From: a virus
Virus record (IMG/VR): IMGVR_UViG_3300044613_001789
Coordinates: 1 to 64,000 of that record
Length of the DNA: 64,000 nucleotides
Reading direction: 5' to 3' (one strand)
The position numbers and the translations under genes are program-made. Below the pieces are notes generated by a model. It saw only the letters and a list, made by a program, of their open reading frames with translations. It was not told the DNA's origin and ran no database searches. Below are positions 44,595-53,243 of this stretch, one piece after another; position 1 is the stretch's first letter, and every line of letters starts with the position of its first letter.

Positions 44595-46619
44595 ATGCCT
44601 CGATACACGATAACTATGGCAACTTTCGATGACTTTTCGGGAGTTTTCTTTTCTATTCAGGCTCTTAGGATGTACCACGATCTCACGGATTGTGAGATCG
44701 TCATCCTAGACAACAATCCAAAAGGACCGCACGGTCAAGACTTAAGAAACTTCGTCAACAACTCCCAGAACGCTTCTGTTCCTATTCGTTACCACGAATT
44801 TGCGGAGAGCGTCGGCACATCGGCTACCCGGCATAAATTATTTGATTTAGCTCAAGGGGAACTCGTTGTTGTTATGGACTGCCACGTCCTCCTAAAAGCT
44901 GGTGCCATTGCGAAGATGAAGCAGTTCTGGGAGTCTGCGGACGCCGACATGAAGAAGAATATGTTCACAGGTCCATTGCTCATGGACTGTATGCAACATC
45001 ACCAGACGCATTTCGAGTGCATTTGGCGGGCGGAGATGAACGGCGTGTGGACGACCGCTTGGCGCAAGGAGGGTAAGTATTGGATAGCTTCCGAAGCCGA
45101 AAACGGCACCAAGGTCCAGATGCGAGAACTCCTAACCGGTAAACTCGGTTTTGAGTTCAAGCATACGTGGTCCGGTCACGAGCACGCAGCGAAGAAGCTC
45201 GGCTTCGAGTTGGCCGGATGGGGTGACGATAATGATATCTTCGAGGTGCCGGCACAAGGGCTTGGTATGTTCGCTGCCGCGAAAGAACACTGGTTAGGTT
45301 TTAATCCGCACCATAAACATTTTGGAGGTGAGGAGTGCTACATCCACGAAAAGTACCGGCAAGCCGGTAGGAAGACCTACTGCCTACCTTGGATGGCTTG
45401 GAACCACCGTTTTGGTCGCCCCGAAGGACCGAGATACCCGATTACCCGCGAAGGTAAGATGCGGAACTACGTGCTTGAGTTCCAAGAGCTAGGGCTTGAC
45501 CTAGAGCCTATACGCCACCACTTCATCGATGAGATCAAACTCAAGCCGGAGTTATGGGATAAGCTAATCGCTGATCCCATTAACTTTGACCCCTATTCTG
45601 GGTGGGCGGCTAACACCGCCCCCGAAACCATGAAGCCGGTGCTGAAGTCGAATTTCGGTATGCCGTTGCCGTTAAACATCGACGATCTCAACAGCATGGC
45701 CGTTGAGATCTCCGCCAATAAGCGAGATCTAGAAAACCACTTTCAGAAGTTCTATGAATACGGCGGACTGTGTAATTCAGCGTTGGAAATCAGTAAGCGT
45801 CGTGAAACGACGATGTGGTTGGCTGCTGCCTTGGTTCAGGGGGCCAAACGCTGTGATCGCACCAAGTGCGATAAGGAGAAGTGCGATAAGCAATGCCGGA
45901 TGCCTCGGCTAGTGTCGTACCAAGCGGAGCGAGATACGCTCCTAGAGCTTATCAAGGAAGCCGTCGAAGGGAAGCTCCAGTATACGGATGTTGATAATCC
46001 AATCACCAATCCAGTGCCGAAGGTAGAAGGTAGGTTTGATTGTCTGTATATTCACTCCCGGCATACCTTCGCCGACTTGTCGGCGCAGTTAGCCGAATTC
46101 GGTCCCCGAATCGATAAGTACATCATGCTTAACGGTACTTCCGGTAGCGGCGGCTCCGGCATCAAGGGAGAGGACGGAAAGACGCCATCGATGCTACATG
46201 CCATCAAGATGTTCGTCAAGACGAACCCAGAATGGTTTGTCGTCTATCATACGGAAGCCCAGTACGGGATGACGGTGCTGTCTAGGGTGCAAGAGGACCG
46301 TGGAACGGTCATTACGCCTTGGCCGATGACGGATGATAACGGGGTTGCATGTGGTCCCGGCGCAGAGCTTAAAAAGATCCTAAAAACGATAGGCATCGAG
46401 TCTACTGCTGATTGCGCCTGCAACCGACATGCGGCTAAGATGGACGCAGACGGGCCTGATCTATGCGAGAAAAACATAGAAGAAATCCTCGATACTTTGA
46501 AGAAGGAAGCCGATAACCGGGGACTGGGTACCGTATTCGTCAGGCCGTTCGTCAAGATGGCAGTCATGCGAGCCATTAAGAAGGCTCGCAAAAAGATTGC
46601 TTCTGGTGAGTGCGGCTAA
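44595..46619 (+). CDS. Large glycosyltransferase with C-terminal extension
   Basis: 674 residues. The first 290 follow a GT-A (GT2/GT27-like) layout: an N-terminal strand YTITMATFDDFSGVFFSI, EIVILDNNPKG, the metal-site-like VVVMDCHVLL, and GGEECYIHEKYRQAGRKTYC. A Cys-rich segment (CDRTKCDKEKCDKQC) separates it from a second domain (FDCLYIHSRHTFADLSAQL) and a basic C-terminus (AVMRAIKKARKK). It probably glycosylates virion or host structures. Own promoter; it converges with the leftward glycan genes, stop codons overlapping. Confidence 0.65.
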   Translation: MPRYTITMATFDDFSGVFFSIQALRMYHDLTDCEIVILDNNPKGPHGQDLRNFVNNSQNASVPIRYHEFAESVGTSATRHKLFDLAQGELVVVMDCHVLLKAGAIAKMKQFWESADADMKKNMFTGPLLMDCMQHHQTHFECIWRAEMNGVWTTAWRKEGKYWIASEAENGTKVQMRELLTGKLGFEFKHTWSGHEHAAKKLGFELAGWGDDNDIFEVPAQGLGMFAAAKEHWLGFNPHHKHFGGEECYIHEKYRQAGRKTYCLPWMAWNHRFGRPEGPRYPITREGKMRNYVLEFQELGLDLEPIRHHFIDEIKLKPELWDKLIADPINFDPYSGWAANTAPETMKPVLKSNFGMPLPLNIDDLNSMAVEISANKRDLENHFQKFYEYGGLCNSALEISKRRETTMWLAAALVQGAKRCDRTKCDKEKCDKQCRMPRLVSYQAERDTLLELIKEAVEGKLQYTDVDNPITNPVPKVEGRFDCLYIHSRHTFADLSAQLAEFGPRIDKYIMLNGTSGSGGSGIKGEDGKTPSMLHAIKMFVKTNPEWFVVYHTEAQYGMTVLSRVQEDRGTVITPWPMTDDNGVACGPGAELKKILKTIGIESTADCACNRHAAKMDADGPDLCEKNIEEILDTLKKEADNRGLGTVFVRPFVKMAVMRAIKKARKKIASGECG

Positions 46620-47224
46620 TGCCATGCACCACAAGCGCACGGACCTTCATCCATATCGCAACGGATACCTCCGTTGCTTCTATAGGTAGCGGCAGGTAGG
46701 TCTTCTTTCTTGTACCGGAGATCGAGCAGCAATTGCTGCTCATCTCCAAAGTCGAACTGATTGTCGTTGCACATTCGCCCGTAAACCGCAAACTCTTCTA
46801 TCCTATCAATAGCTCGTAACGCGATCCCGTCGCTAACAACGTCTCCGACGTTCCAACCGCGAATACGGCAGACTTCGGCAGAACTTAGGTTCCAGCCGTC
46901 CGCAATCACGATAGGATTCTTAGCGTCGATCCAATAGACCGGCTTGCCGGTCTTAATAAGTGATTTCACGAATCCTAGGGGGACTCCCTCTACCGCCACC
47001 ACTACTACGGCATCAATATCCATCTCAATGCTGACACCTAAATCAAACAATCTGATTTCGTAACTGTTCTGTAAATGACCAACAACCACGCCCTTCATTC
47101 CGTTCATGTAGCAGACTGTTTTAATCTTATCGGCAAAAGGTAACGCAGCCAAGGCCGCCTTGACGGCGGCCACTTGATCCGGGTGCCGTAAGTTGTAGAT
47201 ATTGCCGGTTAGCAGTATTCTCAC
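46616..47224 (-). CDS. Hypothetical protein in a glycan gene group
   Basis: 202 residues with alternating strands and helices beginning MRILLTGNIYNLRHPDQVAA; VYWIDAKNPIVIADGW in the middle and a Cys-containing C-terminus. The N-terminal pattern might belong to a nucleotide-binding Rossmann-like fold, but no signature loop is complete. It follows the GT2 gene with a 4-bp overlap. Confidence 0.5.
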   Translation of the reverse strand: MRILLTGNIYNLRHPDQVAAVKAALAALPFADKIKTVCYMNGMKGVVVGHLQNSYEIRLFDLGVSIEMDIDAVVVVAVEGVPLGFVKSLIKTGKPVYWIDAKNPIVIADGWNLSSAEVCRIRGWNVGDVVSDGIALRAIDRIEEFAVYGRMCNDNQFDFGDEQQLLLDLRYKKEDLPAATYRSNGGIRCDMDEGPCACGAWH

Positions 47225-47958
47225 TGCATACCTCCCCTGAAAATGGATGCCATCTCATAAATGCTTTTCATAACAGCACTATAGCCCGGTTTCACCGGGC
47301 CAGTGACCCGAGCTTCCGGAATTTCTCGATATTTCCAGACGCCTGCGTCAATATGTCCGGATGAATGGTTGTCACCGGTAGCTTCCCAGTTGTAGATGTA
47401 ACTAGGATACTTCTGCTGCCGAGGACCGCCGAAGCGGTCTTGTAGCCGTTGGAGGAAATGCGTATCGAAATCCGCTCGCAGGGTATCTTGGTTCAGATAC
47501 CCTCCGATCTCCTCTAAGGCATCAGTGCGGTACGCACTACTAGCCCAGAAGCGACCGCCGGATTGCTCTATCTGCATCCGTCCGCCCCAGGACGAGAACA
47601 CTTCCTTCGGATACGACCACGGATGATCCTTTAGGATCGCTGCGTGCTGGGAGAGGTGGTCCGGCAGGTATCCGTCGTCATCGTCCATGACGCAGACGTA
47701 ATCGTAGTGCAGGCCAACACTGTTGAAGCCTAGATCATACTTCGCCATTAGCGATCCTGCTCGCATTGCCATAGGCTCGAAAAATACTGCCCTGCCCTTT
47801 ACGTCCATCATCGCTTTATCCGGCAGTGGATTCACCCGGTCGTCTACGACGACCAAGGTAGCCGGTCCATCGTAATCCTGATCGTAGAATGCCTGAATCA
47901 AGGATTCCAGCCATTCTTGGCGATGGTTGTAAACTGCCGTCAAACATAAGAAGCTCAT
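47221..47958 (-). CDS. GT2-family glycosyltransferase
   Basis: 245 residues. N-terminal GT-A start (MSFLCLTAVYNHRQEWLESL, TLVVVDDRVNPL), then the metal-binding YVCVMDDDDGYLPDHL (DXD-type) and a C-terminal half with DFDTHFLQRLQDR. Transfers a sugar from a nucleotide-sugar donor; acceptor unknown. Coupled by 4-bp overlaps to both neighbours. Confidence 0.7.
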   Translation of the reverse strand: MSFLCLTAVYNHRQEWLESLIQAFYDQDYDGPATLVVVDDRVNPLPDKAMMDVKGRAVFFEPMAMRAGSLMAKYDLGFNSVGLHYDYVCVMDDDDGYLPDHLSQHAAILKDHPWSYPKEVFSSWGGRMQIEQSGGRFWASSAYRTDALEEIGGYLNQDTLRADFDTHFLQRLQDRFGGPRQQKYPSYIYNWEATGDNHSSGHIDAGVWKYREIPEARVTGPVKPGYSAVMKSIYEMASIFRGGMQ

Positions 47959-48257
47959 AAATACTTTTCTTTCAATAGGGTTGCGTTGATGCTTTCCAGC
48001 AAGGTGCCGGTAGCCGGAACCTTGATGCCGAGTCCCTCGAATCCGTTCACGTCGAGCGGATTGAAGATTGGTTCGTTACGTGATGCCCGTAGCCGGTAGA
48101 CTTCTACCCTAGCCTTGCTGCCGGGTATCGTGTCTGTAGGTTCCTGGTACAGAGGCAGCTCCTCGCTGCCGATTGTACCGAACACTAGCAAGGCTTCCGC
48201 CTTGCTGGCGGGGATATGCCGTTGGTGCGTAGGTAGGAAATCGTGATGCGTTGGCAT
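47955..48257 (-). CDS. Hypothetical protein (100 aa)
   Basis: The ATG at 48257 overlaps the TAA of the upstream ATPase-half gene (TAATG). Starts MPTHHDFLPTHQRHIPASKA; beta-rich middle (ARVEVYRLRASRNEPIF). Unknown function, possibly linked to the glycan genes downstream. Confidence 0.55.
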   Translation of the reverse strand: MPTHHDFLPTHQRHIPASKAEALLVFGTIGSEELPLYQEPTDTIPGSKARVEVYRLRASRNEPIFNPLDVNGFEGLGIKVPATGTLLESINATLLKEKYL

Positions 48258-48841
48258 TAGAGTTCGATTACATTTCCTTTGGAGAATTCTGGGAAGTGAG
48301 TGACCATGATTATCTGGAAACCGGTTTCTTGACACAAGGACTCTAGTAGATTTACTAATCTAGGCCGGTGCCCGGCAGACAGGAACCTAAAGGGCTCATC
48401 CAAGATGAGCACCTTGCTAGGTTGCGGTACGCTTAGGATTAGCGTAGCTAATCGCAGAGCGAATGATATCACATCTACTACTCCACCGCCACAGGCGGTG
48501 AGTGGGTCGTATTCGTTACCGGCAGCGTCATTAAGAACGCAACGGGCTTCGGTTTGTTCTCGCTTCTGCTCGAACACCAAAGCAAACCGATAGCGGTTCT
48601 CAGGGAAGACGGCTTCTAGGCATCGGGTAACCAAGGCAGATATGGAGTGCTGGCACTCCTGCTGACAGGCTACCGCAATATCCGTTACCTTTGATCCTAC
48701 GGCGGCTAGAGCGGTTTTCCGCTCTTGTAGCCACAGGATCTCGGTTTCGGTATCCTGGAGTTTCTGGAGCAGGGCGTCTCTAGCCGCTACCTTAGTCGCC
48801 AAGGCGACTGCTTCGGTTTTGAGGTAGTGTTCGAGTTCCAT
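48257..48841 (-). CDS. Rad50/SbcC-type ATPase, C-terminal half
   Basis: 194 residues: an N-terminal coiled-coil (KLQDTETEILWLQER), then the ABC signature-like CGGGVVDVISFALRLA (117-131), Walker B KVLILDEPFRFLS (143-153) and the switch histidine in IIMVTHFPEF (about 182). It lacks a Walker A, which is encoded by the 50809-52026 gene, so both proteins must assemble into one ATPase head. It would partner the SbcD-like nuclease (49530-50423), as in T4 gp46/47. Confidence 0.75.
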   Translation of the reverse strand: MELEHYLKTEAVALATKVAARDALLQKLQDTETEILWLQERKTALAAVGSKVTDIAVACQQECQHSISALVTRCLEAVFPENRYRFALVFEQKREQTEARCVLNDAAGNEYDPLTACGGGVVDVISFALRLATLILSVPQPSKVLILDEPFRFLSAGHRPRLVNLLESLCQETGFQIIMVTHFPEFSKGNVIEL

Positions 48842-49063
48842 CTATACGATAGCCCGGTATTCGTTTCTTAGTTTGCCAATCTCTTCGCTCAGTTGATCCA
48901 GCTCCTTTTCGGCCTTGCCGATTTCAGCTACGGCCTCTTCAAGAGACTGAATGCCGAAATCGGCATTCAGTCGCTCCATGAGCGACTTCTGCCTACCGAT
49001 GATCTGGTCCCGTTCTGACTTGAGCTGTTCCAGCTCCTTCTTGACTTTATCCAGGCTTTCCAC
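48842..49063 (-). CDS. Small coiled-coil protein of the Rad50/SbcC set
   Basis: 73 residues, almost entirely heptad-like coiled coil (LDKVKKELEQLKSERDQI ... EKELDQLSEEIGKLRNEY). Its stop codon directly abuts the start of the C-terminal ATPase half. It might be a detached piece of the Rad50-type arm or a separate clamp factor. Confidence 0.6.
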   Translation of the reverse strand: MESLDKVKKELEQLKSERDQIIGRQKSLMERLNADFGIQSLEEAVAEIGKAEKELDQLSEEIGKLRNEYRAIV

Positions 49064-49100
49064 AACCGCAATCCTGTTTCACTAGGGTACACTTACCGTT

Positions 49101-49367
49101 ATGTTTGAATGGACAAGGTATCGACCTAGCCATTGGTATTTCGCAGGTCGCTTTAGCGACTACTTCGAGGCATTCTACGCAAATGACTTCTACTTGGAAA
49201 TCGGTATTAGGCGGATTGGTCATAGCGTGACTCTCTTTACGATCTCACGACATTCTTTAATATGTAGATTCAGCTCTGTCAGTCCCATCCATTCGACAGT
49301 CGCAAATCGCTGGATGATCTTAAACATGTCAGGTGCCGCAGCAATCAACTTAGCATCGGGACCGTGA
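49101..49367 (+). CDS. Doubtful small rightward gene
   Basis: An ATG at 49101 lies seven bases after TACACT, as in a leaderless transcript. The first 45 residues look protein-like (MFEWTRYRPSHWYFAGRFSD), but the second half is antisense to the TPGPW gene and no -35 is present. It may be spurious or shorter than the open frame. Confidence 0.25.
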   Translation: MFEWTRYRPSHWYFAGRFSDYFEAFYANDFYLEIGIRRIGHSVTLFTISRHSLICRFSSVSPIHSTVANRWMILNMSGAAAINLASGP

Positions 49368-49540
49368 ACGTCAATGTCCGCTCCATACTCTCCGCACGCT
49401 GATCCGTCACTATGGATTTGCGGCTCAACCTTGTCGCCATTGGAATGGAAACCGTAATCGCCAATCGCAACCAATTTGTAACAGTCTAAATTATCATAGT
49501 ACTTCCACACCCACGGTCCCGGCGTATGTTTACTTTCCAT
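49220..49540 (-). CDS. TPGPW-type conserved phage protein (Ea22-like)
   Basis: 106 residues starting MESKHTPGPWVWKYYDN and containing GPDAKLIAAAPDMFKIIQR. The TPGPW start and the A-x-L-I-A-A-A-P-D motif mark a family common in phage early regions, without known biochemical function. It lies in the recombination block with an 11-bp overlap to the nuclease gene. Confidence 0.7.
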   Translation of the reverse strand: MESKHTPGPWVWKYYDNLDCYKLVAIGDYGFHSNGDKVEPQIHSDGSACGEYGADIDVHGPDAKLIAAAPDMFKIIQRFATVEWMGLTELNLHIKECREIVKRVTL

Positions 49541-50423
49541 TTACCAGATGCTCCAATAGATCTACGTAGACAACTCGTTCCTGTCCGGTACTATGCTCCA
49601 CCTGAGCAGCAAGCTGCTCCCGGAAGCTGGCTTTCGTTACCTGTAGAGTAGCCAAAGAATCGGTTACCGATTCTTCTGCCTTAGCCGTTACGCTCTCTTG
49701 CCACTTAGGCTCTAGCTCAGGGAAGCGTACCGCTTCATAGGAGCCGTCTGCGTAGACTAGCCCTAGCAGCGGTATATGGTCCTGTTGTGCTGACGTGGTC
49801 GCAAATAGCGACCCGTGGTTCAAGAACTTACCGGCTTGCCATGCAATATGGTTATCGCCTACAGCGATGAGATTAAAGTATTGCATCAATTCGGTAGCCT
49901 TGCTGACGTTGCTCTCGTCGGTTACACCGACGTAGGCATTGGCCGCCGTTGCCCACATATACTTGTGAATCAGGCATACGGCAGGTACGCCTTCTAGAGC
50001 AGACTCGCCCGGAGGCGAGTAGTGCTCCCAGGGCATACTGAACAAGGCTACGGCATTCCGCATGTTGCCTATTACGCGCCAAGTGTTGGCCGGTATGTCG
50101 AAGACAATACCGGCTTTCACTAACGCGCCGTAAGCTCCTTGCATACGGTCTTCGTAGCGATGGTTGATGAGGTCGTGCTGACCGGGTATGACGTATAACT
50201 CGAAATCCTTGAGGGCGGAGATTGCCCAGGAAACAAGGGAGCTAGGCGTATCAGCACGATCAAAAAGATCGCCGGCGACGGCAATCGGGATGGACGGGTA
50301 GGCGGTTCGGAGTTGATGGAACCGGGCTTCCATTACGTCGTACCAGGACTTCTCGGCCCGTGAAACGGGCACGGTAGACCGAAGGTGCCAGTCGGAATTT
50401 GTGATTAGGATGGGAATTTTCAT
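49530..50423 (-). CDS. SbcD/Mre11-type nuclease (gp47-like)
   Basis: 297 residues from the ATG at 50423. Calcineurin-type metallophosphoesterase motifs in order: NSDWHLR (D-x-H), AVAGDLFDRADTP (G-D-x-x-D), VIPGQHD (G-N-H-D variant with Gln), CLIHKYMW and VGDNHI. With the split ATPase it should form the exonuclease/endonuclease that resects and processes DNA ends during recombination-dependent replication. Confidence 0.8.
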   Translation of the reverse strand: MKIPILITNSDWHLRSTVPVSRAEKSWYDVMEARFHQLRTAYPSIPIAVAGDLFDRADTPSSLVSWAISALKDFELYVIPGQHDLINHRYEDRMQGAYGALVKAGIVFDIPANTWRVIGNMRNAVALFSMPWEHYSPPGESALEGVPAVCLIHKYMWATAANAYVGVTDESNVSKATELMQYFNLIAVGDNHIAWQAGKFLNHGSLFATTSAQQDHIPLLGLVYADGSYEAVRFPELEPKWQESVTAKAEESVTDSLATLQVTKASFREQLAAQVEHSTGQERVVYVDLLEHLVNGK

Positions 50424-50635
50424 GGTACTTTCGGTGTCTCCGGTAACGGCATCCAGTGAGTGCAGGGATACCATCCGTCGTGTGTTTCCATTGCGATAGC
50501 ATCACCCTCTGTTTTGTGTCCTTCGTACCAACCAAACTCAACGTCGCCAAATCCTTCTTCGTCGATGCGGCAGCAGAACAAAACGAATTCGTGTTCTTTT
50601 GGTAACTTTTCGGTTATAGGTATCCAGTTGCTCAT
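50420..50635 (-). CDS. DUF551-type protein
   Basis: 71 residues: MSNWIPITEKLPKEHEFVLF near the start and HWMPLPETP near the end, the diagnostic frame of the DUF551 family found in many phages. Function unknown. ATGA-coupled to the membrane gene upstream and overlapping the nuclease gene start. Confidence 0.75.
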   Translation of the reverse strand: MSNWIPITEKLPKEHEFVLFCCRIDEEGFGDVEFGWYEGHKTEGDAIAMETHDGWYPCTHWMPLPETPKVP

Positions 50636-50805
50636 TGTCTGTCCTTACTAAGTTCGTACCAGATGAAAAAAGCATTAGCCAAGGAATAACAAAACCACGC
50701 TCCCGCGTGCGGGTAGTCCTTGTCCACGTAGTTACCTACGGCAACTATCAGATAGAGGACTATGGAAATCGCCATAGCTGCCGTGGTTAGGGTTGCTGTG
50801 CTCAT
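50632..50805 (-). CDS. Small two-span membrane protein (57 aa)
   Basis: ATG at 50805 with GTGGAG six bases upstream; the stop overlaps the DUF551 start (ATGA). Two hydrophobic segments (MAISIVLYLIVAVGN and AWFCYSLANAFFIWYEL) flank KDYPHAG. Similar short membrane proteins with a K-D-Y-x-H-A-G-x-W motif are frequent in phage genomes; unknown role. Confidence 0.65.
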   Translation of the reverse strand: MSTATLTTAAMAISIVLYLIVAVGNYVDKDYPHAGAWFCYSLANAFFIWYELSKDRQ

Positions 50806-50808
50806 ACT

Positions 50809-52026
50809 TTACTCCACAGTAAATTTGTCAATTTTAGTAAAACAACCGGCAGGATTTGCACCTGCGAATTTAGTCTTGTCGATCTGCCTAATGCTTCCGG
50901 CTTCGGTTGTTGGAACCCACCCACACCGTTCACACGGTGCCGGTTTACTTAATTCCCTGACCGATTCCTCGGTCTTCTGAATCCTACCTGCTAAAACCGT
51001 CAGATCGATTTCCTGGATCGTTTCGATGATCCCTTTGAGCACCGAAATCTTTTGTTTGGACGGAATTACTATAGCGTCCAATCCGGCCAACGTATCCAGA
51101 ATTTGGCGATTTTTCGACATAATTTGGATGCCGGCTTCCTGGTGGTCGGATGCGATGACGGCTAATCTGTCTCGGTAGCTTCGCACCCCGATAAACCCCT
51201 CTAGCTTCGCGATTCTCGCGTCCAGAGACGGCAGTGAGTCAAAGGCCGCCTGGGCGGCCAGAATCGATTCTAGCCCCTGTTTTGTGGCTTTACGGGCATC
51301 TACCGCTGCGGCATACGCTCGGATGGAATCCAGGCACTGGATCTTGGCGTTTAGGAGCCGTATCGACCACGCATAAGTCTCGCATTCGGTATTCGCCGCT
51401 GCTAAATCGGCACGCCGATTACTTAGCTCCGACTCTTGTTGCGCCAAATCCTGTAATTGCTTTAGCAATTCCTGCTTCCGGTCTAGGTTCTGGTACGGCA
51501 GCAAGTCAATCTTGTATCGGATTAGCTTATGTTGTTCGCTGTCAATTAGAGTTCCTAATTTGGCAGACTGCGTCCGGAGCCAACTAATCGACTTGTCGAT
51601 GTCGTCGAGGGCTACTATGCGGTTTATTTCCTTAGCTAACTGCCCGCCAGTCAACGCTAACAGAAATACGGAATCCATTTGACTCTGAAAATTAACGTCA
51701 GTTAGCATTAGCCGATCTGATACTGCTTTCGGCTGCTGCTTGGCACAGGCTAAGAACTTTTCTTGTCCTACCTTATAGCCGTATTCCTTGGCGTTCTTGA
51801 ATCTGATGACTCCGCCGGCTTTCGTCAGGACGCCCACTTGGAGCGAGGTTTCGCCGTGGGTCACTAATCCGCTTGAGGATTCGTGCAACGCAATGAACCT
51901 CAAAGCACGAATGATAGCTGATTTCCCGGTGTCGGAGGCACCGACCACTACGTTAAGTCCTGGGTTTACCGTCAGCAACAAATCCCGGTGAGCCTGAAAA
52001 TTGACTAGTTTGATCTGGCGAATCAT
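50809..52026 (-). CDS. Rad50/SbcC-type ATPase, N-terminal half with zinc hook
   Basis: 405 residues: MIRQIKLVNFQAHRDLLL, Walker A VVGASDTGKSAIIRAL (29-36), then a long coiled coil, ending in a zinc-hook-like Cys365-x-x-Cys368 in PAPCERCGWVP. The chain stops shortly after the hook; the returning coiled coil and Walker B lie in separate genes. It should dimerise through the hook and combine with the C-terminal half and the SbcD-like nuclease. Confidence 0.8.
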   Translation of the reverse strand: MIRQIKLVNFQAHRDLLLTVNPGLNVVVGASDTGKSAIIRALRFIALHESSSGLVTHGETSLQVGVLTKAGGVIRFKNAKEYGYKVGQEKFLACAKQQPKAVSDRLMLTDVNFQSQMDSVFLLALTGGQLAKEINRIVALDDIDKSISWLRTQSAKLGTLIDSEQHKLIRYKIDLLPYQNLDRKQELLKQLQDLAQQESELSNRRADLAAANTECETYAWSIRLLNAKIQCLDSIRAYAAAVDARKATKQGLESILAAQAAFDSLPSLDARIAKLEGFIGVRSYRDRLAVIASDHQEAGIQIMSKNRQILDTLAGLDAIVIPSKQKISVLKGIIETIQEIDLTVLAGRIQKTEESVRELSKPAPCERCGWVPTTEAGSIRQIDKTKFAGANPAGCFTKIDKFTVE

Positions 52027-53243
52027 AGGATTTCTCCATATTGATAAAAGCTCTGCTTCGGTAGGTTCCGTGTCCAGAAAGCCCGTTGCAGACCAGCCTC
52101 ATACATCTGCAAGATCCCCAGATCCAATTCGGCTAGCGAATCGATGCCGTTGTACAGCATCAACTCCCGGCGGTTGGCCAAGTGTACCTTGTTCAGGCCA
52201 TAGGTGTCAGAGTCCTCAAAATACTTATCCACGTTGTGGGCGTAAAACGCCTGTCCCAGGCGAGCAAACGCCTGAAACTTCAAACCGGCTACGCCCGGTT
52301 GCGGGTCGTGCATGTGGGCAGCGATCACGTTATCCCATACCCAGTTCTTAACCGTTACCCCGTATTTCGTTCTCGACCATCGGTCTTCGAACTTCAAGTT
52401 AGCCGCTATCTTCCGGCAGTCGGAAGTCAGGTACGCCTTCCAGGCGTCTACTAGAGCATCCGTCATACTGAATGCCACGCACCTAGTCTCGTCTCCGACG
52501 AGCCACGCTACCGAAGCCGTATAGACTTTAGATGCCTGCCTCTCTGGCTTCAGGCTATTGGTTTCGTAGTCGAATGCCGTAAGCGGCGATAAGCTCGCTT
52601 CGGCGAGCAGTTCCTTGATCTCGGCTATCGACTCTGGCATCTGAACCATCTTGGCGTAGTCAGCTATGTGGTCGCCGTAAGGGCGACCCTCAGAATTAAA
52701 CGCCTTTAGCATTTGGCGGGTATGGTAGATTTCGCTGACGGCTGGATTCTTACCTAACGCTATTCTGCCAATAGGGAATACCCAGGCATTCAGTTCCTTG
52801 CTAGGAATCCCTTGCCAAAACCATCGATCTGGCATCTCGGCATTCTGATCCCATAGCCAATGGATGACGGATTTCAATGCCGTCTTCCCCCAGATCAATA
52901 CCTTCTCCGGTTGTAGGCGTTTGATCTCGGAGATTAGCAGTGGTTGGCAATGTTTCCAGGGTTCTTCTCCCGCCGTGTCGGATTCGGAGTAGCAGGCTTG
53001 GGCAGGAACGATCACTAATTCGCGTAGCGAATGTCCGATCTTTCGCAGGTTGCCTTCTATCCGTTCGTATTGTGCCGGTGAGATGTTGCGGTCAGCACTA
53101 GGCTTATCGACCACTATGACGGCTTTAGCCGTCCCTGGTCTGGCTTTCTGCATCCCGTGGGTGCATTTGCGGAGCAGGCCACATGCTCCGCATGCCGGGG
53201 CTATCGGTTTCGATTTGGTGTGTTGGGTGAAAAATGTGAACAT
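52023..53243 (-). CDS. Uracil-DNA-glycosylase-like domain fused to 3'-5' exonuclease
   Basis: 406 residues. N-terminal about 190: UDG-superfamily fold with early cysteines (CGACGLLRKCTHG) as in iron-sulfur family 4, PEKVLIWGKTALKSV and VFPIGRIAL; the usual motif residues for catalysis are not clear. C-terminal part: DnaQ-like proofreading exonuclease of family A polymerases with ExoI LTAFDYETNSL, ExoII KIAANLKFEDRWS and ExoIII LYNGIDSLAELDL. The polymerase at 61592-62989 lacks an exonuclease, so this protein probably supplies proofreading in trans. Confidence 0.75.
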   Translation of the reverse strand: MFTFFTQHTKSKPIAPACGACGLLRKCTHGMQKARPGTAKAVIVVDKPSADRNISPAQYERIEGNLRKIGHSLRELVIVPAQACYSESDTAGEEPWKHCQPLLISEIKRLQPEKVLIWGKTALKSVIHWLWDQNAEMPDRWFWQGIPSKELNAWVFPIGRIALGKNPAVSEIYHTRQMLKAFNSEGRPYGDHIADYAKMVQMPESIAEIKELLAEASLSPLTAFDYETNSLKPERQASKVYTASVAWLVGDETRCVAFSMTDALVDAWKAYLTSDCRKIAANLKFEDRWSRTKYGVTVKNWVWDNVIAAHMHDPQPGVAGLKFQAFARLGQAFYAHNVDKYFEDSDTYGLNKVHLANRRELMLYNGIDSLAELDLGILQMYEAGLQRAFWTRNLPKQSFYQYGEIL

